This document shows, piece by piece, positions 1 to 9,836 of a stretch of DNA of 57,123 nucleotides. Location of the stretch: assembly GCA_015499985.1 (NCBI GenBank), contig JAAAUF010000126.1, forward strand, positions 1 through 57,123, written 5' to 3'. The notes beneath the pieces are model-generated. The model ran no database searches. It was not told the DNA's origin and was given only the letters and a program-made list of their open reading frames with translations. A program made the position numbers and the translations under genes. The first letter of the stretch is position 1. Each line of letters opens with the position of its first letter. This DNA comes from Haplosporangium gracile (lineage: Eukaryota > Mortierellomycota > Mortierellomycetes > Mortierellales > Mortierellaceae).

Positions 1-56
1 CCTGGTGAAAGGGAGTATTAGTTTACTGCACGCACACCCACGACGCAATAAATTTT

Positions 57-506
57 TTAAAAACAAAAAAAAAATGGACCGCTGGAGCGAAGTATCTGAT
101 CTAGCGTCCTCATCACTCTTGCCCTCGCCTCCATTGCCTCCCCCTCTAGATCTTTAATCCTGGAAGCAGTACACGCGACTTGCTTGAGCAGTTTTCGAAG
201 CTCCAAACTATTCTGCGAACCATCGTCCTGCAACGTCTGTCTCGCAACTATCAAGCCATCAGGACTCAGCGGTTCATATCCTCCTGGATTATCGTTCAGG
301 TAATAGAAGCAAGCGTCTAAATCGCTCAGATCGATAGGAGAGCTACATGGTTCACCATTGTTGTTGTAGTATTGTTGGTGAGCGGGTTGCGCTGGGAAAC
401 CGTAGCCGATATGAGGCCCCTCCCCGATAATCGCATGTTGCATTCTCAGCACTTCCACCTCAGCATCCACAGCCTCAGGTTGCGCCGCCAACTCCTCCTC
501 TGTCAA
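57..506 (-). CDS. Possible terminal exon of an unknown protein
   Basis: An open frame of about 149 codons reads leftward and opens without a good ATG: its first listed codon is TTG, and the frame stays open upstream to a TAG near 560. It therefore looks like the last exon of a spliced gene whose first exon(s) lie to the right. The C-terminal part (motifs such as LRKLLKQVA and RIKDLEGEAMEARARV) is charged and heptad-like, which suggests a coiled coil. The middle part is rich in Asn, Gln and Pro. The final residues are a Phe run read from a T-rich tract, so the true stop or a splice site may lie slightly earlier. I do not recognise the family. If real, it is divergently arranged with the S41 gene. 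Confidence 0.35.
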   Translation of the reverse strand: MTEEELAAQPEAVDAEVEVLRMQHAIIGEGPHIGYGFPAQPAHQQYYNNNGEPCSSPIDLSDLDACFYYLNDNPGGYEPLSPDGLIVARQTLQDDGSQNSLELRKLLKQVACTASRIKDLEGEAMEARARVMRTLDQILRSSGPFFFCF

Positions 507-1532
507 CTCCTGAACATCTTGAGTTCCTTTTGCGTACAGTATTCCAGTTATTGTTGGCTCCTATTTCGGCTATCAAGTGAATACCAACGCAATTCAAAAA
601 AGTGAAAATTATACGCCTAGTAATAACATAAGGTGACGTGAACGCAAAAATCAAAATTCGGTGTAGTACTTTTTCTTGTCTTGACTCTTCTTAAAGAGTG
701 AGTGAAAGGAAATAGCGTGTCTATTTCTCGTGCTCTGATAACCTTCTTTCTTCTTTCCCTTGATCATATAGCCGAGGTAGTGTCTATCGCATGCTACGGC
801 TGTTGCCTAGAAAGTATCCCATATCTAAGCACCGAAACCTTAAAGGAGCCAAGAAAAGCCAAGGAAAGAGGGCCAAGAAAACACACACAGCGCCAAGAAA
901 AGGGGGTGTGTGAAAAATGAAATCAAAAAATTAAGGCTATTTCGATTTAAATTGTCTTCGCAACGAAAAAATAATAAAAGGGTGCCATCATAACCGTTGG
1001 ATATGTTCCCGATTATGCCATGAAATCTCAGCTCCTGATGACAGGAAAGAAAGATGATCGCCCTTACCCAGGCAGTCAGTAATAGGTGCTGGTGCAAGTG
1101 TTCTGATCCCTGACAAGGGGCGTCGTATTTGTCAGAAAGAAGAGAGAAGAAAAGAAGACACTGAGCTATATTTTTTCTACAGCCCATTTTCCCCCTTGCA
1201 AGTTGACTGGGTTCGATTTAGGATCTGAAGGATCGACAGTGTTTACCGCCTACTTCCTTGATCCCTTGGTCCATGCTGCGCCAAGGAAAATCACTATGTC
1301 AGTGAATGAATGAGAGCATACCGACGATTCCACCCTGTCTCTGACGTCTGTCTCTCACCTCATTGTCGCCTCCACCTTGGTTTTTCTAACGCATAAAAGG
1401 CTACCCATCGCCCTCTTTTTTTTCTTGTCTTCCCTTCAAGTCTCAAAGTCAAACAAACCGAATATTCACTAAGCAACTACTCCTTGTTTTTTCTATCCAC
1501 CCTTTCCCCTTCCCTCCCAGTACGCGAAAAAA
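507..1532. other. Intergenic region, upstream of the S41 gene
   Basis: No convincing coding exon is visible here apart from possible upstream exons of the leftward gene. The right half becomes pyrimidine-rich on the plus strand towards the S41 start codon, a pattern repeated before several genes in the window. Confidence 0.5.
1392..1400 (+). promoter_or_regulatory. TATA-like element of the S41 gene
   Basis: The sequence CATAAAAGG lies about 135 bases before the start codon at 1533 and is followed by a C/T-rich leader. Spacing and context fit a fungal core promoter. Nothing else nearby needs it. Confidence 0.45.
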
Positions 1533-3789
1533 ATGGTCTCGTACTCAATCAAGGCCCTCATTCTCTCCCTCTCGGCTGCATCCCTCGCAAACATCTCGCT
1601 TGCCGCCGCTCCCCCTTCCAGCAACGGCTGCTCAGACCTGGCAGCCAAACATGGTGCAAATATCACCTACACCAACGTTGCCCAATGCTATGCCTCCATC
1701 CCCTTCAACAAAGAAGTCGCTCGCGCGACCCTCGAATCGCTCACCACCTTCTTTGACGACTATTACGTCTCCCGCGATCCTGCCTTGTCTCCTCGTCTGG
1801 CCAAACCCTTCCAGAGTGATCCTCTTGATATCGTCGCCAAGTTGAAGAAGATTGGGCAAACTCGGTATACGAGTGACCGGGAGTTCCATACGGATGTTTA
1901 TGAGGCTGTCGAGTCTTTGCATGATGGCCATGCTGCCTATGCTCGTAGGTTCTTTGATCTTTTATTTTGCTCTTTGTTCTTCTAACTGTGCATGGTTTTT
2001 GTTGTGTAGCAGGGTCTAATATTTTGTTTATGCTCCATTTTCTCCTTAGCTTACTGCTATGTGGCATACATGTTTGTGCAACCCATCAGCATGTATGCTC
2101 CCGTCATCAACGGCAAGCAGGTAAAACCGCACACATATATCTCTCTTTTCTTATTGCCACCAACCAACGACTCATCACTCTCCAAACAACATGCCCTAAC
2201 CAGCTCAACTCTTTGCCCCCCTTTTACTTTCTACAAAAAAACAGCAACTGAGAGTGTACGAGGACAACAAGGGCCGCGGATACGAAGACTGCACCGTCGT
2301 CAAGATCGACGGCAAGAACGGAATGGCCCAGGTCAAGAAACGCGCCAGCTTCCTCATGAACTCCAAGGACCCCAACGTCCGTCTCAACGAGGCCATGGCG
2401 TCCATGGCTTACAAACCCGAGGCGGGAGGATTTGTTGTCTACCCTGGCCAGTTTGCCGTCCGCAACTTGTTGCCTGAGAGAGCGACTGTTCGGTATGAGC
2501 TGCAGTGTGAAGGGTCAAAGAAGGCGAAGAAGATTGTTGTGGAGGATGAGTGGGTTATTAACCCGCAGATGCCTTGGCAGTTTACGGACACAGAGTCGTA
2601 CATCAAGAACGTCTGTCTCGCTCCTGCTGGCGGTGCGGATGCCAGTTCTGGTTCGCTGCGCAAGCGTGATCTGGTCTTGATCTCGTCTGAGCGCCACGAC
2701 GAGGTCTATGCTCTCAACAAGCGAGCATTCGATGTCCAGGCTGCTGTTGCTGCTGCTGCTGCTGCTCCTTCGCCTACTGTTACTTCCTCTCCCGTTGCAT
2801 CCCCTACCCTCCCTCCAGTCTATCCCGAGGCGATCAAGGTCGCAACCGGCAGCAGCACCGTCTTCTACCAACTCAAGGACCGTCCCACCGTCGGAGTAAT
2901 GGTCTTTATCGCCGCCATGATCGACTTTAACGACATCGAATTTACATACCAATCCCTCGAGACTCTCTACCAAAAGGGCGTCACCGACATCATCATTGAC
3001 GTTGTTTCTGGTAATGGTGGTTACGCCAACATCGGTCCGGACTTTGCTCAGTTCTTCTTCCCCAACAAGGGGCCTCTTGACAAGCTCATCAAGATGAACC
3101 TCCGTGTCACCCCCGCAATCCAACAACTCAGCGCCAGGGTTTTCAACTCGACCGATGGTGGATACAGTCAGAAGGGCAACATGTTTTCCCTCCATGGTGG
3201 TGGATTCTACGACAGTTCTCGATTCTTTGACTTTGCCAACAACCGACTCTACACCGACAACTCGCTCTACACCGACACTGTGACCGAGACCCGCAATGGT
3301 CGCAAGGCCGTGTACACAAAAATGACCGCCTACAAACCCATCACCCACTCTGTCAATGCCAACCTGACAAAGTACCCCTGGACTAACAACCCCTCCCGCT
3401 TGCGCATCGTCACAGACGGCAGATGTCTCTCTGCCTGCGCTAACGTCGTCTACTATCTCGCCAACCAGTACAAAGTCCCCACCTACGGCATCGGCGGCAC
3501 CAAAGGCCAACCCCTCTCCAAGTACCAATACCCCGCTGCAGGTGCAGTGACACAGGAAGGATTCGTGGAAATGTTTTCCTTCGGAAACATGACCAGCCCT
3601 GTCAAGCTCACGCCTTACCAGGGGATTGTGTCTGTGGTTGTTGCAGAGTTCTTTGCACCCGGTAGTAAGATTCCCTTGGAGTTTGATGGAGTGAGGTATG
3701 CGACGGACTATAGGATGGATTACGATCCTGTCAATGCGCGATCGAGGGAGGCCATGTGGACCCAGGTCGCCATGGCTGCTTGGAAGTAG
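1533..3789 (+). CDS. Secreted peptidase S41 (CPAF-like) family protein
   Basis: Three exons (1533-1944, 2050-2120, 2245-3789) join in phase to about 675 residues. The N-terminus is a clear secretory signal with a hydrophobic stretch ending in LAAAPP. Exon 1 carries the DGHAAYA motif that, after splicing, continues as PYCYVAYMFVQPI, the N-terminal domain typical of fungal S41/CPAF-like proteins. The C-terminal half is the tail-specific-protease fold: a DIIIDVVSGNGG strand-turn and then TDGRCLSACANVV, where the Ser near residue 556 sits in the position of the family nucleophile. A low-complexity Ala/Pro/Ser/Thr linker near residues 320-350 separates the two halves and includes an Ala run encoded by GCT repeats. 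A role as an extracellular or vacuolar serine protease is inferred from the family. No substrate is suggested by the neighbours. Confidence 0.88.
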
Positions 3790-5130
3790 ACAGCGCTGTT
3801 ACTATACAATCCTAGTTGGTTTTTTTTTATTTTGTTTCCTTTCTTTTCCTAGTAAAAGTAATCAGTTCCCTTTGCGAGTCTACTAACAGCATTTCATTGT
3901 GTTACTGTTTGCCTGTATATGATACCATGGTGCCATTGTCGACTGCTTTTGTGCGATTGGAAAAAGAAAGAGAGAAGCAGAGAGAGAAGAGAGAGTGAGG
4001 AAGAAGGGAATACCATGGGGGCTTTGTATACTTTCCTCTGTTTTGGTGGTGCGCACGAATCACACTGAGCCGGAAAAAGAGAGAAAGCACTTGTCAGGTT
4101 TGAATGAATGAATGAATGCACAACAATGACACACACTAAGAAGGAATGACAATGAATGAAGAGTAGAAAGTACGAGAAAAGCGAATGTGAGGGGAGGATG
4201 ATGTGTTTCTGTTGTATGAGTGTCCAGTGCATGAATGCGTGTGAATGGTAGTGCGAGTGTGTGAGTGAAATGCGATGTACTTGCTGGTGCGAGAGGGTCT
4301 GAATAAGTGGTCAGAAGTTAAAAAAAAAAGAAGTCGAGCAAACTGTTTGAGAAAACTGGTCGATGTGGGCGAAGAAGAAAGAAAGGAAGACCAATTGAGT
4401 TACATGGTTCCCATGTGCGCATTCCTGGAAGAGCACAATGGGTTGACAAATTCATGACGGACGTGAGACCTTCTTTGCCGGACTCCTCTGGCAGTGGGTC
4501 ATGGGAGAGTCCATCACCCGCTTGATCCCGTCACTATCGAAGAAGGGAGCCAATGGTTCAACCGAGGCTTAACTTTATGCCGAATCCGCCTTGCCAACGG
4601 AAACAAGCCATTTTGTCCACAAGGTTCGCACCCCTCCCTTCACTCTCCATTCCCCAGCAAGCGTGAACCCTGTAATTGTTATTCCCTTTTCTACGCTCTG
4701 TGCGATCATTGGAGATTTTTGTTCCCCTTCTTCGGCTCACTCTCCTCGATCGTTTCCGTGTTCTTTGCATCGTCCTGGAGTCGGCACATACTTCTTGCCC
4801 GGTCTCGGTCCTCGCGCTTCCTCTCTCCCTCTCTCTTTCACCCAAGAACAGAACAAGAAGATGGTCAAAGACACTAATAAAACTTCGTGTTGCAACCCCT
4901 ATGATTACCACTTACTCTTTTCGAAGCCCATCAACCCTTCCTTCCCTTCCCTTCCTTCCCTTCCTTCTCCACAACTCCTCTCTCCTCCAAGTATTTAAAC
5001 CCCCTAGCTCAAACCCTCCTCCCTTATTCACTTTTTTTCTTCGCACTCTTCTCTTCTTCTTTCACTCTTCTTTACCCCTCCTTTAATTTCTTCATCACTT
5101 CTTTTCGTACAACCAAATTAAAAAAAAAAA
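3790..5130. other. Intergenic region with microsatellites
   Basis: This stretch holds the S41 3' end and the esterase promoter. It contains purine-rich sequence around 3960-4000, a GAAT repeat near 4103-4120, and a CCTTC-type pentamer run around 4935-4975. The last 200 bases before the esterase are strongly pyrimidine-rich. I see no gene. Confidence 0.6.
4991..5000 (+). promoter_or_regulatory. TATA-like element of the carboxylesterase gene
   Basis: GTATTTAAAC occurs about 131 bases before the ATG at 5131, inside a C/T-rich leader. The spacing is nearly the same as for the S41 gene. Confidence 0.5.
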
Positions 5131-7151
5131 ATGACGATCGCACACACAATCGATATCACTCTTCCCAACTACGGCACTATCCGCGGTTCCGTCGACGTCC
5201 AACGCCAAGTCGCTATTTTCCGTAACGTCCCCTATGCCCGTGCTCCCGTCCGCTGGCGTGTTGCCGTCAAGCCCCAGCCTTGGACGGGTGTCCGTGATGC
5301 TACCATTCAAGGGTAATTATTTTCTGTTGTTTTTGTTCCTTCTTGGAACAGACATACATGTTGCCTACCCCTTCTTTGTATACATAGCACAGCAAGCGCA
5401 AAAAAAACTAACTTCTATTCCATCTCTCCCTTATCTATTTTCAATTACAAATATGTCCATGTTAGACCTTCATGCCCTCAGGGAGTGTCCTTATACCCAC
5501 TAGGAAAGATCGTGCCAGAATCCATGCTCCAGGTCGGAACTCATCCGACTTACGCTTTTGGTGTTGAGCATTCAGAAGTCGATGGTCTGAACTTGAACAT
5601 CTTTGTGCCCCTATCTGCATTGAAGGAAGGAGCCGAGCCGGTCCCGGTCATGACTTGGATTCATGGTGGTGCTCTGCGTAACGGTGCTAATTGTGTTCCT
5701 CTCTATGGTATGTTGGCTATTTTCTTGCTGCTATGCTTTTTTTTTTTGTTTTAAGTTGTGGGGGAGAAGAGTGAACGGAGAGTGAAAGAGAAACTTTGTT
5801 TTGGATCGCATGATTCGTGTTTGACTAACACATCCACAAACAAACACAATAACAAAACATAGATGCGCGCAACTTGGTGGAACACTCGGTCAAACTGAAC
5901 CAACCCGTCATCGTCGTCGCCGTCAACTACCGTCTTGCCGCATACGGATTCATGGCGTCCAAGGAACTCCAGCAGGACATGGAACATTACGCCTCCACTT
6001 CCACAACCCCCGTCTCCCTTTACGACCAGTCTGTTGGAAATTGGGGACTCCAGGACCAGAAACTTGCTTTCGAATGGGTTCGTGAGAACATTGCTGCCCT
6101 AGGTGGCAACAACAGGAATGTGACAGCGTGGGGTGAGTCGGCAGGCTCGTTGTCGTTGCATTACCATATGTTGATTCCTGCCCATCGTGGACTTTTTGAT
6201 CATGCGATTATGCAGTCAGGGGTTGTTGGCACCATGGCAGCGGGTGTGGTTGAGCAGGATGGGCAGCCCATTTTTGATCGCTTGGTGGAAACCCTTGGGA
6301 TTCCTAAGGATTTGGATGGTGTTGAGAAGGTTAGGCGTCTGAGGGAGGTTCCCATGGATGAGTTGACTCGCGCTTCGGATCTTGCAGGACCAGGACTAAA
6401 CTTTGTCCCCTACTACGACGGTGGCAAGCTGTTGCCCTCTACCCTCCCCATCCAATCCTGGTCCACCCAGATCTCGTCCTACGATCCTAGCGTCAAGTCG
6501 ATCATGCTCGGAACTAACAGGGATGAAGGCACAGCCTTTGCCGTCTCGTTTGGAGTCGCCAAACTGGCCACTCACTCAGAGCTCGTCAAGAAATTTGCCC
6601 CGTCGCCTCAACTCATCCCTTTATTCGAATCCATCTACGGCATCCCGCAATCTGACGAAGACGCCGTCAGAATCCTGGCCGCAGTCGTTGGAGATCTCAT
6701 CTTCCAGTACCCCGTCCAGCAGGTTGCCGACACCCTGTTGGAGCTCAAGAATTCTCGCGGGGAAGACTTTCATTTTGTCCGATACCACTACGACGTTGCA
6801 CTGAACAAGATGCAAGAAATCGCGCCCGGTCTGGGAGCCATGCATGCCGGAGAACTGCCCATCATCTTCGGACCCCCCTTCTCCGAGACTGTCCTGACAG
6901 AGTCCGAGTTGGCATTGAGTACGGAGATCCAGAAGCGATGGATTGCGTTTGCGAATCAGAAGCCCGTGACGGCCGAGGGAGGGGCGGTTGCGGAAGTGGA
7001 AAAGGATCAGGCAATTATTTGGACGCATGATCACCGAGTTAAGTTGGGTAAGGGTAGGAGGTTGAGTAAGGAGGCGATTGTCTTTTGGGAGACAATCTTT
7101 AAATTCAAGTTGCAGCGTGTTCAAGCTGCTCTTTCTTCTCGTGAGGAGTAA
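5131..7151 (+). CDS. Type-B carboxylesterase (alpha/beta hydrolase)
   Basis: Exons 5131-5312, 5466-5707 and 5863-7151 join in phase to about 570 residues, normal for the family. The spliced protein shows the diagnostic series: FRNVPYA, GPSCPQG across the first junction, TWIHGGAL for the oxyanion hole, then VVAVNYRL, and GESAGS with the nucleophile Ser near residue 233. The acid residue is expected in GTNRDEGT and the His in GAMHAGELP. No signal peptide is present, because the protein starts directly with MTIAHTIDITL, so an intracellular ester hydrolase is likely. The substrate cannot be read from the sequence. The start codon follows an A-run, as in the S41 gene, and no upstream in-frame ATG competes. 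Confidence 0.93.
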
Positions 7152-7249
7152 AAAGGAAAGCAGCACTACCACTGCTCTCCCCAGACCAACCGTGTCATCC
7201 ATGTTCATACCTTCCTCATCTTTTCCCAAAGGTACATACTTTGTCAGTA

Positions 7250-7255
7250 AATAAA
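7250..7255 (+). terminator. Poly(A) signal of the carboxylesterase gene
   Basis: AATAAA about 100 bases after the stop codon, in an A/T-rich context. Confidence 0.45.
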
Positions 7256-7299
7256 ATAATCAAATTGAAAGGAATGCGATCGAGGAGTGAAATCGGGGC

Positions 7300-7899
7300 T
7301 GTTATCGAGGACTTTTTTTCCTTCCACGATCACCCTTTTTTTTTTTAATTTTTTCATTCCCATCAGGGAGGGGGAGCACAGACACCCGAAAGATCACATT
7401 GACATCCGGGCGGAGGTAGTGCAGTGCCTGAAAAAGGATCAACCTTATTTATTGGACGTCGAACTTCTTTGGGCGAAAGTGGGGTACCATTGTGCGTGAG
7501 AAGTCCCGAGTCTGATGGCCTTAACTTCCTATTTTCGAATAACGCCGCCCTTCTTTTTCCTCTTCCTTTTCCTCCTCACCCCTAATCCCAACCTCTAAAT
7601 ACTACAGATCCACTACCGCCGACGCCCTCAACCTTCCCCCCAAGCGACTTCAACCCACTTTCCTAACGGCATTGTTAACCCGTCAAACTACCGGAATCGG
7701 TCTCCTCTTGCCCGGCGTGCGTACCCGTACTCGTTCTTGGCCCTTTGAGAACCTAGTTTGAGTTCTCGGAGTTGGGTGAAAAGGGAAAGTTTGAACAAGA
7801 TGCGATGGTGGAGGGTGATACTGGAAGTGGGTGACCTTGGAAGGATAAAGCGGTGAGGCGGTTTGTGCCTACAAGAGGCATATGGTGGCGGCAACCGAG
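7300..7899 (+). other. Possible further decayed coding sequence upstream of the kinase remnant
   Basis: Two short frames look weakly protein-like: one near 7390-7499 (contains HIDIRAEVVQCLKKDQPYLL) and one near 7605-7755 (contains ADALNLPPKRLQPTFLTA). Both end in stop codons and neither carries a domain I recognise. They could be the N-terminal remains of the kinase gene that follows, but no splice path joins them convincingly. Confidence 0.25.
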
Positions 7900-8290
7900 C
7901 GCGGCCTGCCAACACCACCAAGCACATTTCAAAAAGCATGTTGGAAGTATCGCTCACCTTCATTCCCGCGATATTGTGCATGCGGATCTCAAGATGAATA
8001 AAGTCTTCACAGCCGACACCGATCGTGACTTCTTTGATCGACCTTGGCTGGGCCAAAATTCTAGAACCGGGAGAGCTCCTGGAGTAAGTAAAAATTGCGA
8101 ATGGCGCCAAACTTTGCTTAAAATTGATATTACAATCATATCATGGAAGGGGTGGAGTGTACTAATATCTGTATCAACGGAATCAATAGAGAACCCAATG
8201 GGTGCATGCCCCTGTGGTCCCCCGAAATGCGCAACGGAAAGGGATACAGTCCTTCATCTGACATTTAGGCAGTTGGGGTCTTAGTCCATC
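7900..8290 (+). pseudogene. Protein kinase-like pseudogene fragment
   Basis: The C-lobe of a protein kinase is readable in pieces. IAHLHSRDIVHADLK (about 7950-7993) is the catalytic loop with the HxDLK signature. After a one-base frame shift near 8025 the sequence continues as LIDLGWAKILEPGELLE, with DLG in place of DFG. A GTAAGT donor near 8083 and an AG acceptor at about 8189 then join, in phase, to LWSPEMRNGKGYSPSSDI, the activation-segment end and subdomain IX, where TAG at 8266-8268 replaces the expected Trp before AVGVL. The N-lobe is not recognisable. One shift and one nonsense codon with intact splice sites suggest fairly recent loss. The subfamily cannot be assigned. Confidence 0.62.
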
Positions 8291-8580
8291 ACTTCTACAG
8301 AACCGATGCACGTCGCAGCTATTAGGACAAAAGCAGCACGTAAGTAGCATACCCGAAAGTTGCAGTGGCTGTTCTTTCTGTACCCTGACATCGAAAGCCT
8401 CCTTCATCAACTGTTACCAACACCCATGCCTTCTTTACGTCGGTAATGGCGTAATGACAAAACGAGGTGACTAGTCTATATGAGAAACTTGCATAGAACT
8501 GCAATAAAAGACATCTACACGTTGACACATGTCAAAGCTTGATCCAATCCCCTTTTAATCGAACGATGAAAAAAACGGGA

Positions 8581-8590
8581 CTATATAAAC
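8581..8590 (+). promoter_or_regulatory. Orphan TATA-like box
   Basis: CTATATAAAC is a good TATA match, but no coding exon follows on the plus strand for over 1.2 kb. It may be a chance match, the relic of a lost gene, or the promoter of a non-coding transcript. Confidence 0.25.
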
Positions 8591-8891
8591 CGGTAGAGCA
8601 CCTGGTGCAGGCTGAACAAATTATCAACAACATTAAGTTAATTGTACTCTACTTAGTTATGAATATGATAACAGGAAGTACAAAGAACAAAAGGTAAACG
8701 TCAACACGATGCACAATAAACCTCAAGGTGGGAACTAAGCGCAGCCGGACATAATAACAAAGACTCATAGCTTGTATCCTACAGTACGGTCATAGTGAAT
8801 GAGACAAGAGCAAGAGTGCTTGCTAGAATAGTAGCTGCTCTACACGAGGGGCAGATGCGCAAAATCGTAAGGTGTAGGCCATGCTAGAAAA

Positions 8892-9122
8892 TGCATTCGA
8901 TCGAGATCTTACAGGCTGGACACATAGGAAGAGATGAGGCCAATAGAGTGGGCACGACAAAAGTAAACGATTAGTACTAAAGGCAGCTAGGCGTAACAAA
9001 GCAATATACAGTGACATGGTCCAGCAAAAACACTCAATCGATATTTTACGCACTGGATACATACGAAGAGATGAGGGCGAAGAGTGGGCACGGCAAAGGT
9101 AAACGGTTAGTACAAAGTACAG
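8892..9122. repeat. Diverged direct repeat, two units
   Basis: The segment at about 8892-8988 recurs at about 9032-9122. Shared blocks include CAATCGAT/CATTCGAT, GAAGAGATGAGG, AGAGTGGGCACG and GTAAACG(A/G)TTAGTAC in the same order and spacing, with scattered substitutions. The period is about 140 bases. It looks like an old local duplication in non-coding DNA. Confidence 0.6.
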
Positions 9123-9166
9123 CTGTGCCCAGTAACTTGTTTCCTCCATACAAGCGAAGAGAACTC

Positions 9167-9259
9167 TTATTGAAGAAGCGGGGCTGCATCAGTAACAAGT
9201 CCGGTCATGGCGAGTGCCAATACAAGAACAAGAAAAAAATTAGTGGTGCGAGCAATCAT
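9167..9259 (-). CDS. Tiny ORF resembling a secretory signal peptide
   Basis: A 30-residue leftward ORF starts with MIARTTNFF, runs through the hydrophobic core LVLVLALAM, and ends TDAAPLLQ with a plausible Ala-rich cleavage site. This is the composition of a secreted-protein leader. The frame stops immediately after the predicted cleavage point, and I found no good GT donor that would join it to a downstream exon. It could be the first exon of a small secreted protein, a relic, or chance. Confidence 0.22.
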   Translation of the reverse strand: MIARTTNFFLVLVLALAMTGLVTDAAPLLQ

Positions 9260-9836
9260 GGTTATGAGAGTATGTAAAAAGAGTAATATATGATGTTTGG
9301 AATGGTGGTGAAGAAGGAAAGAAACGCGAGGAACGAAAGAACAGCCAAATGCCAAAATATGCAAAAGATAACTAGCCTTAAGAAGATACTAGGAAGCAGC
9401 CAGAACAGAACCTACTGAGGTAATGACTTGCTGTCAGCGCATATGTACAAAAAGATGCGTTAAGGGTGAGAGACAGGGGGCAGCAAAAAAGAAAGGGATC
9501 AAGGGCAGAGGCGAAGTTACGATTTTTCGCGCGAAAGCAAAGACTAACGGATGAATGGATGACCTGTCCATAAACAAGTGTACTGTAAGATGACCCTTGA
9601 TTTTTTGCACGAAATCAAAAGATGCGGCATTAATGGCCCACCTGGCCCTTCAAACGATACCATGAAAATACGGCAGCATTATGGAGCAATACCTCTTGCT
9701 CTAATTTATACCCGTGACTTTTAGACGTTCAATTGCCCTGTAACAAATCCACAGGCAATTCACACGGACACTCCCCTCTTTCGTACTTACGCACACAAGC
9801 AAGCAACGACTCCGCCTACAAAGCGCGCGACACACT

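Larger units (their letters stand above)
8291..9836. other. Intergenic region between the kinase remnant and the F-box gene
   Basis: There is no substantial gene. Inside are a TATA-like element without a gene (8581-8590), a diverged direct repeat (8892-9122) and a 30-codon minus-strand ORF with signal-peptide character (9167-9259). The rest shows no feature I can name. Confidence 0.5.

Noticed and set aside
2515..3528. Long minus-strand ORF of 337 codons opposite the S41 gene
   Set aside because: It is the antisense shadow of the third S41 exon, with Gly/Val-rich biased composition and no domain, while the plus strand carries a clear family match.
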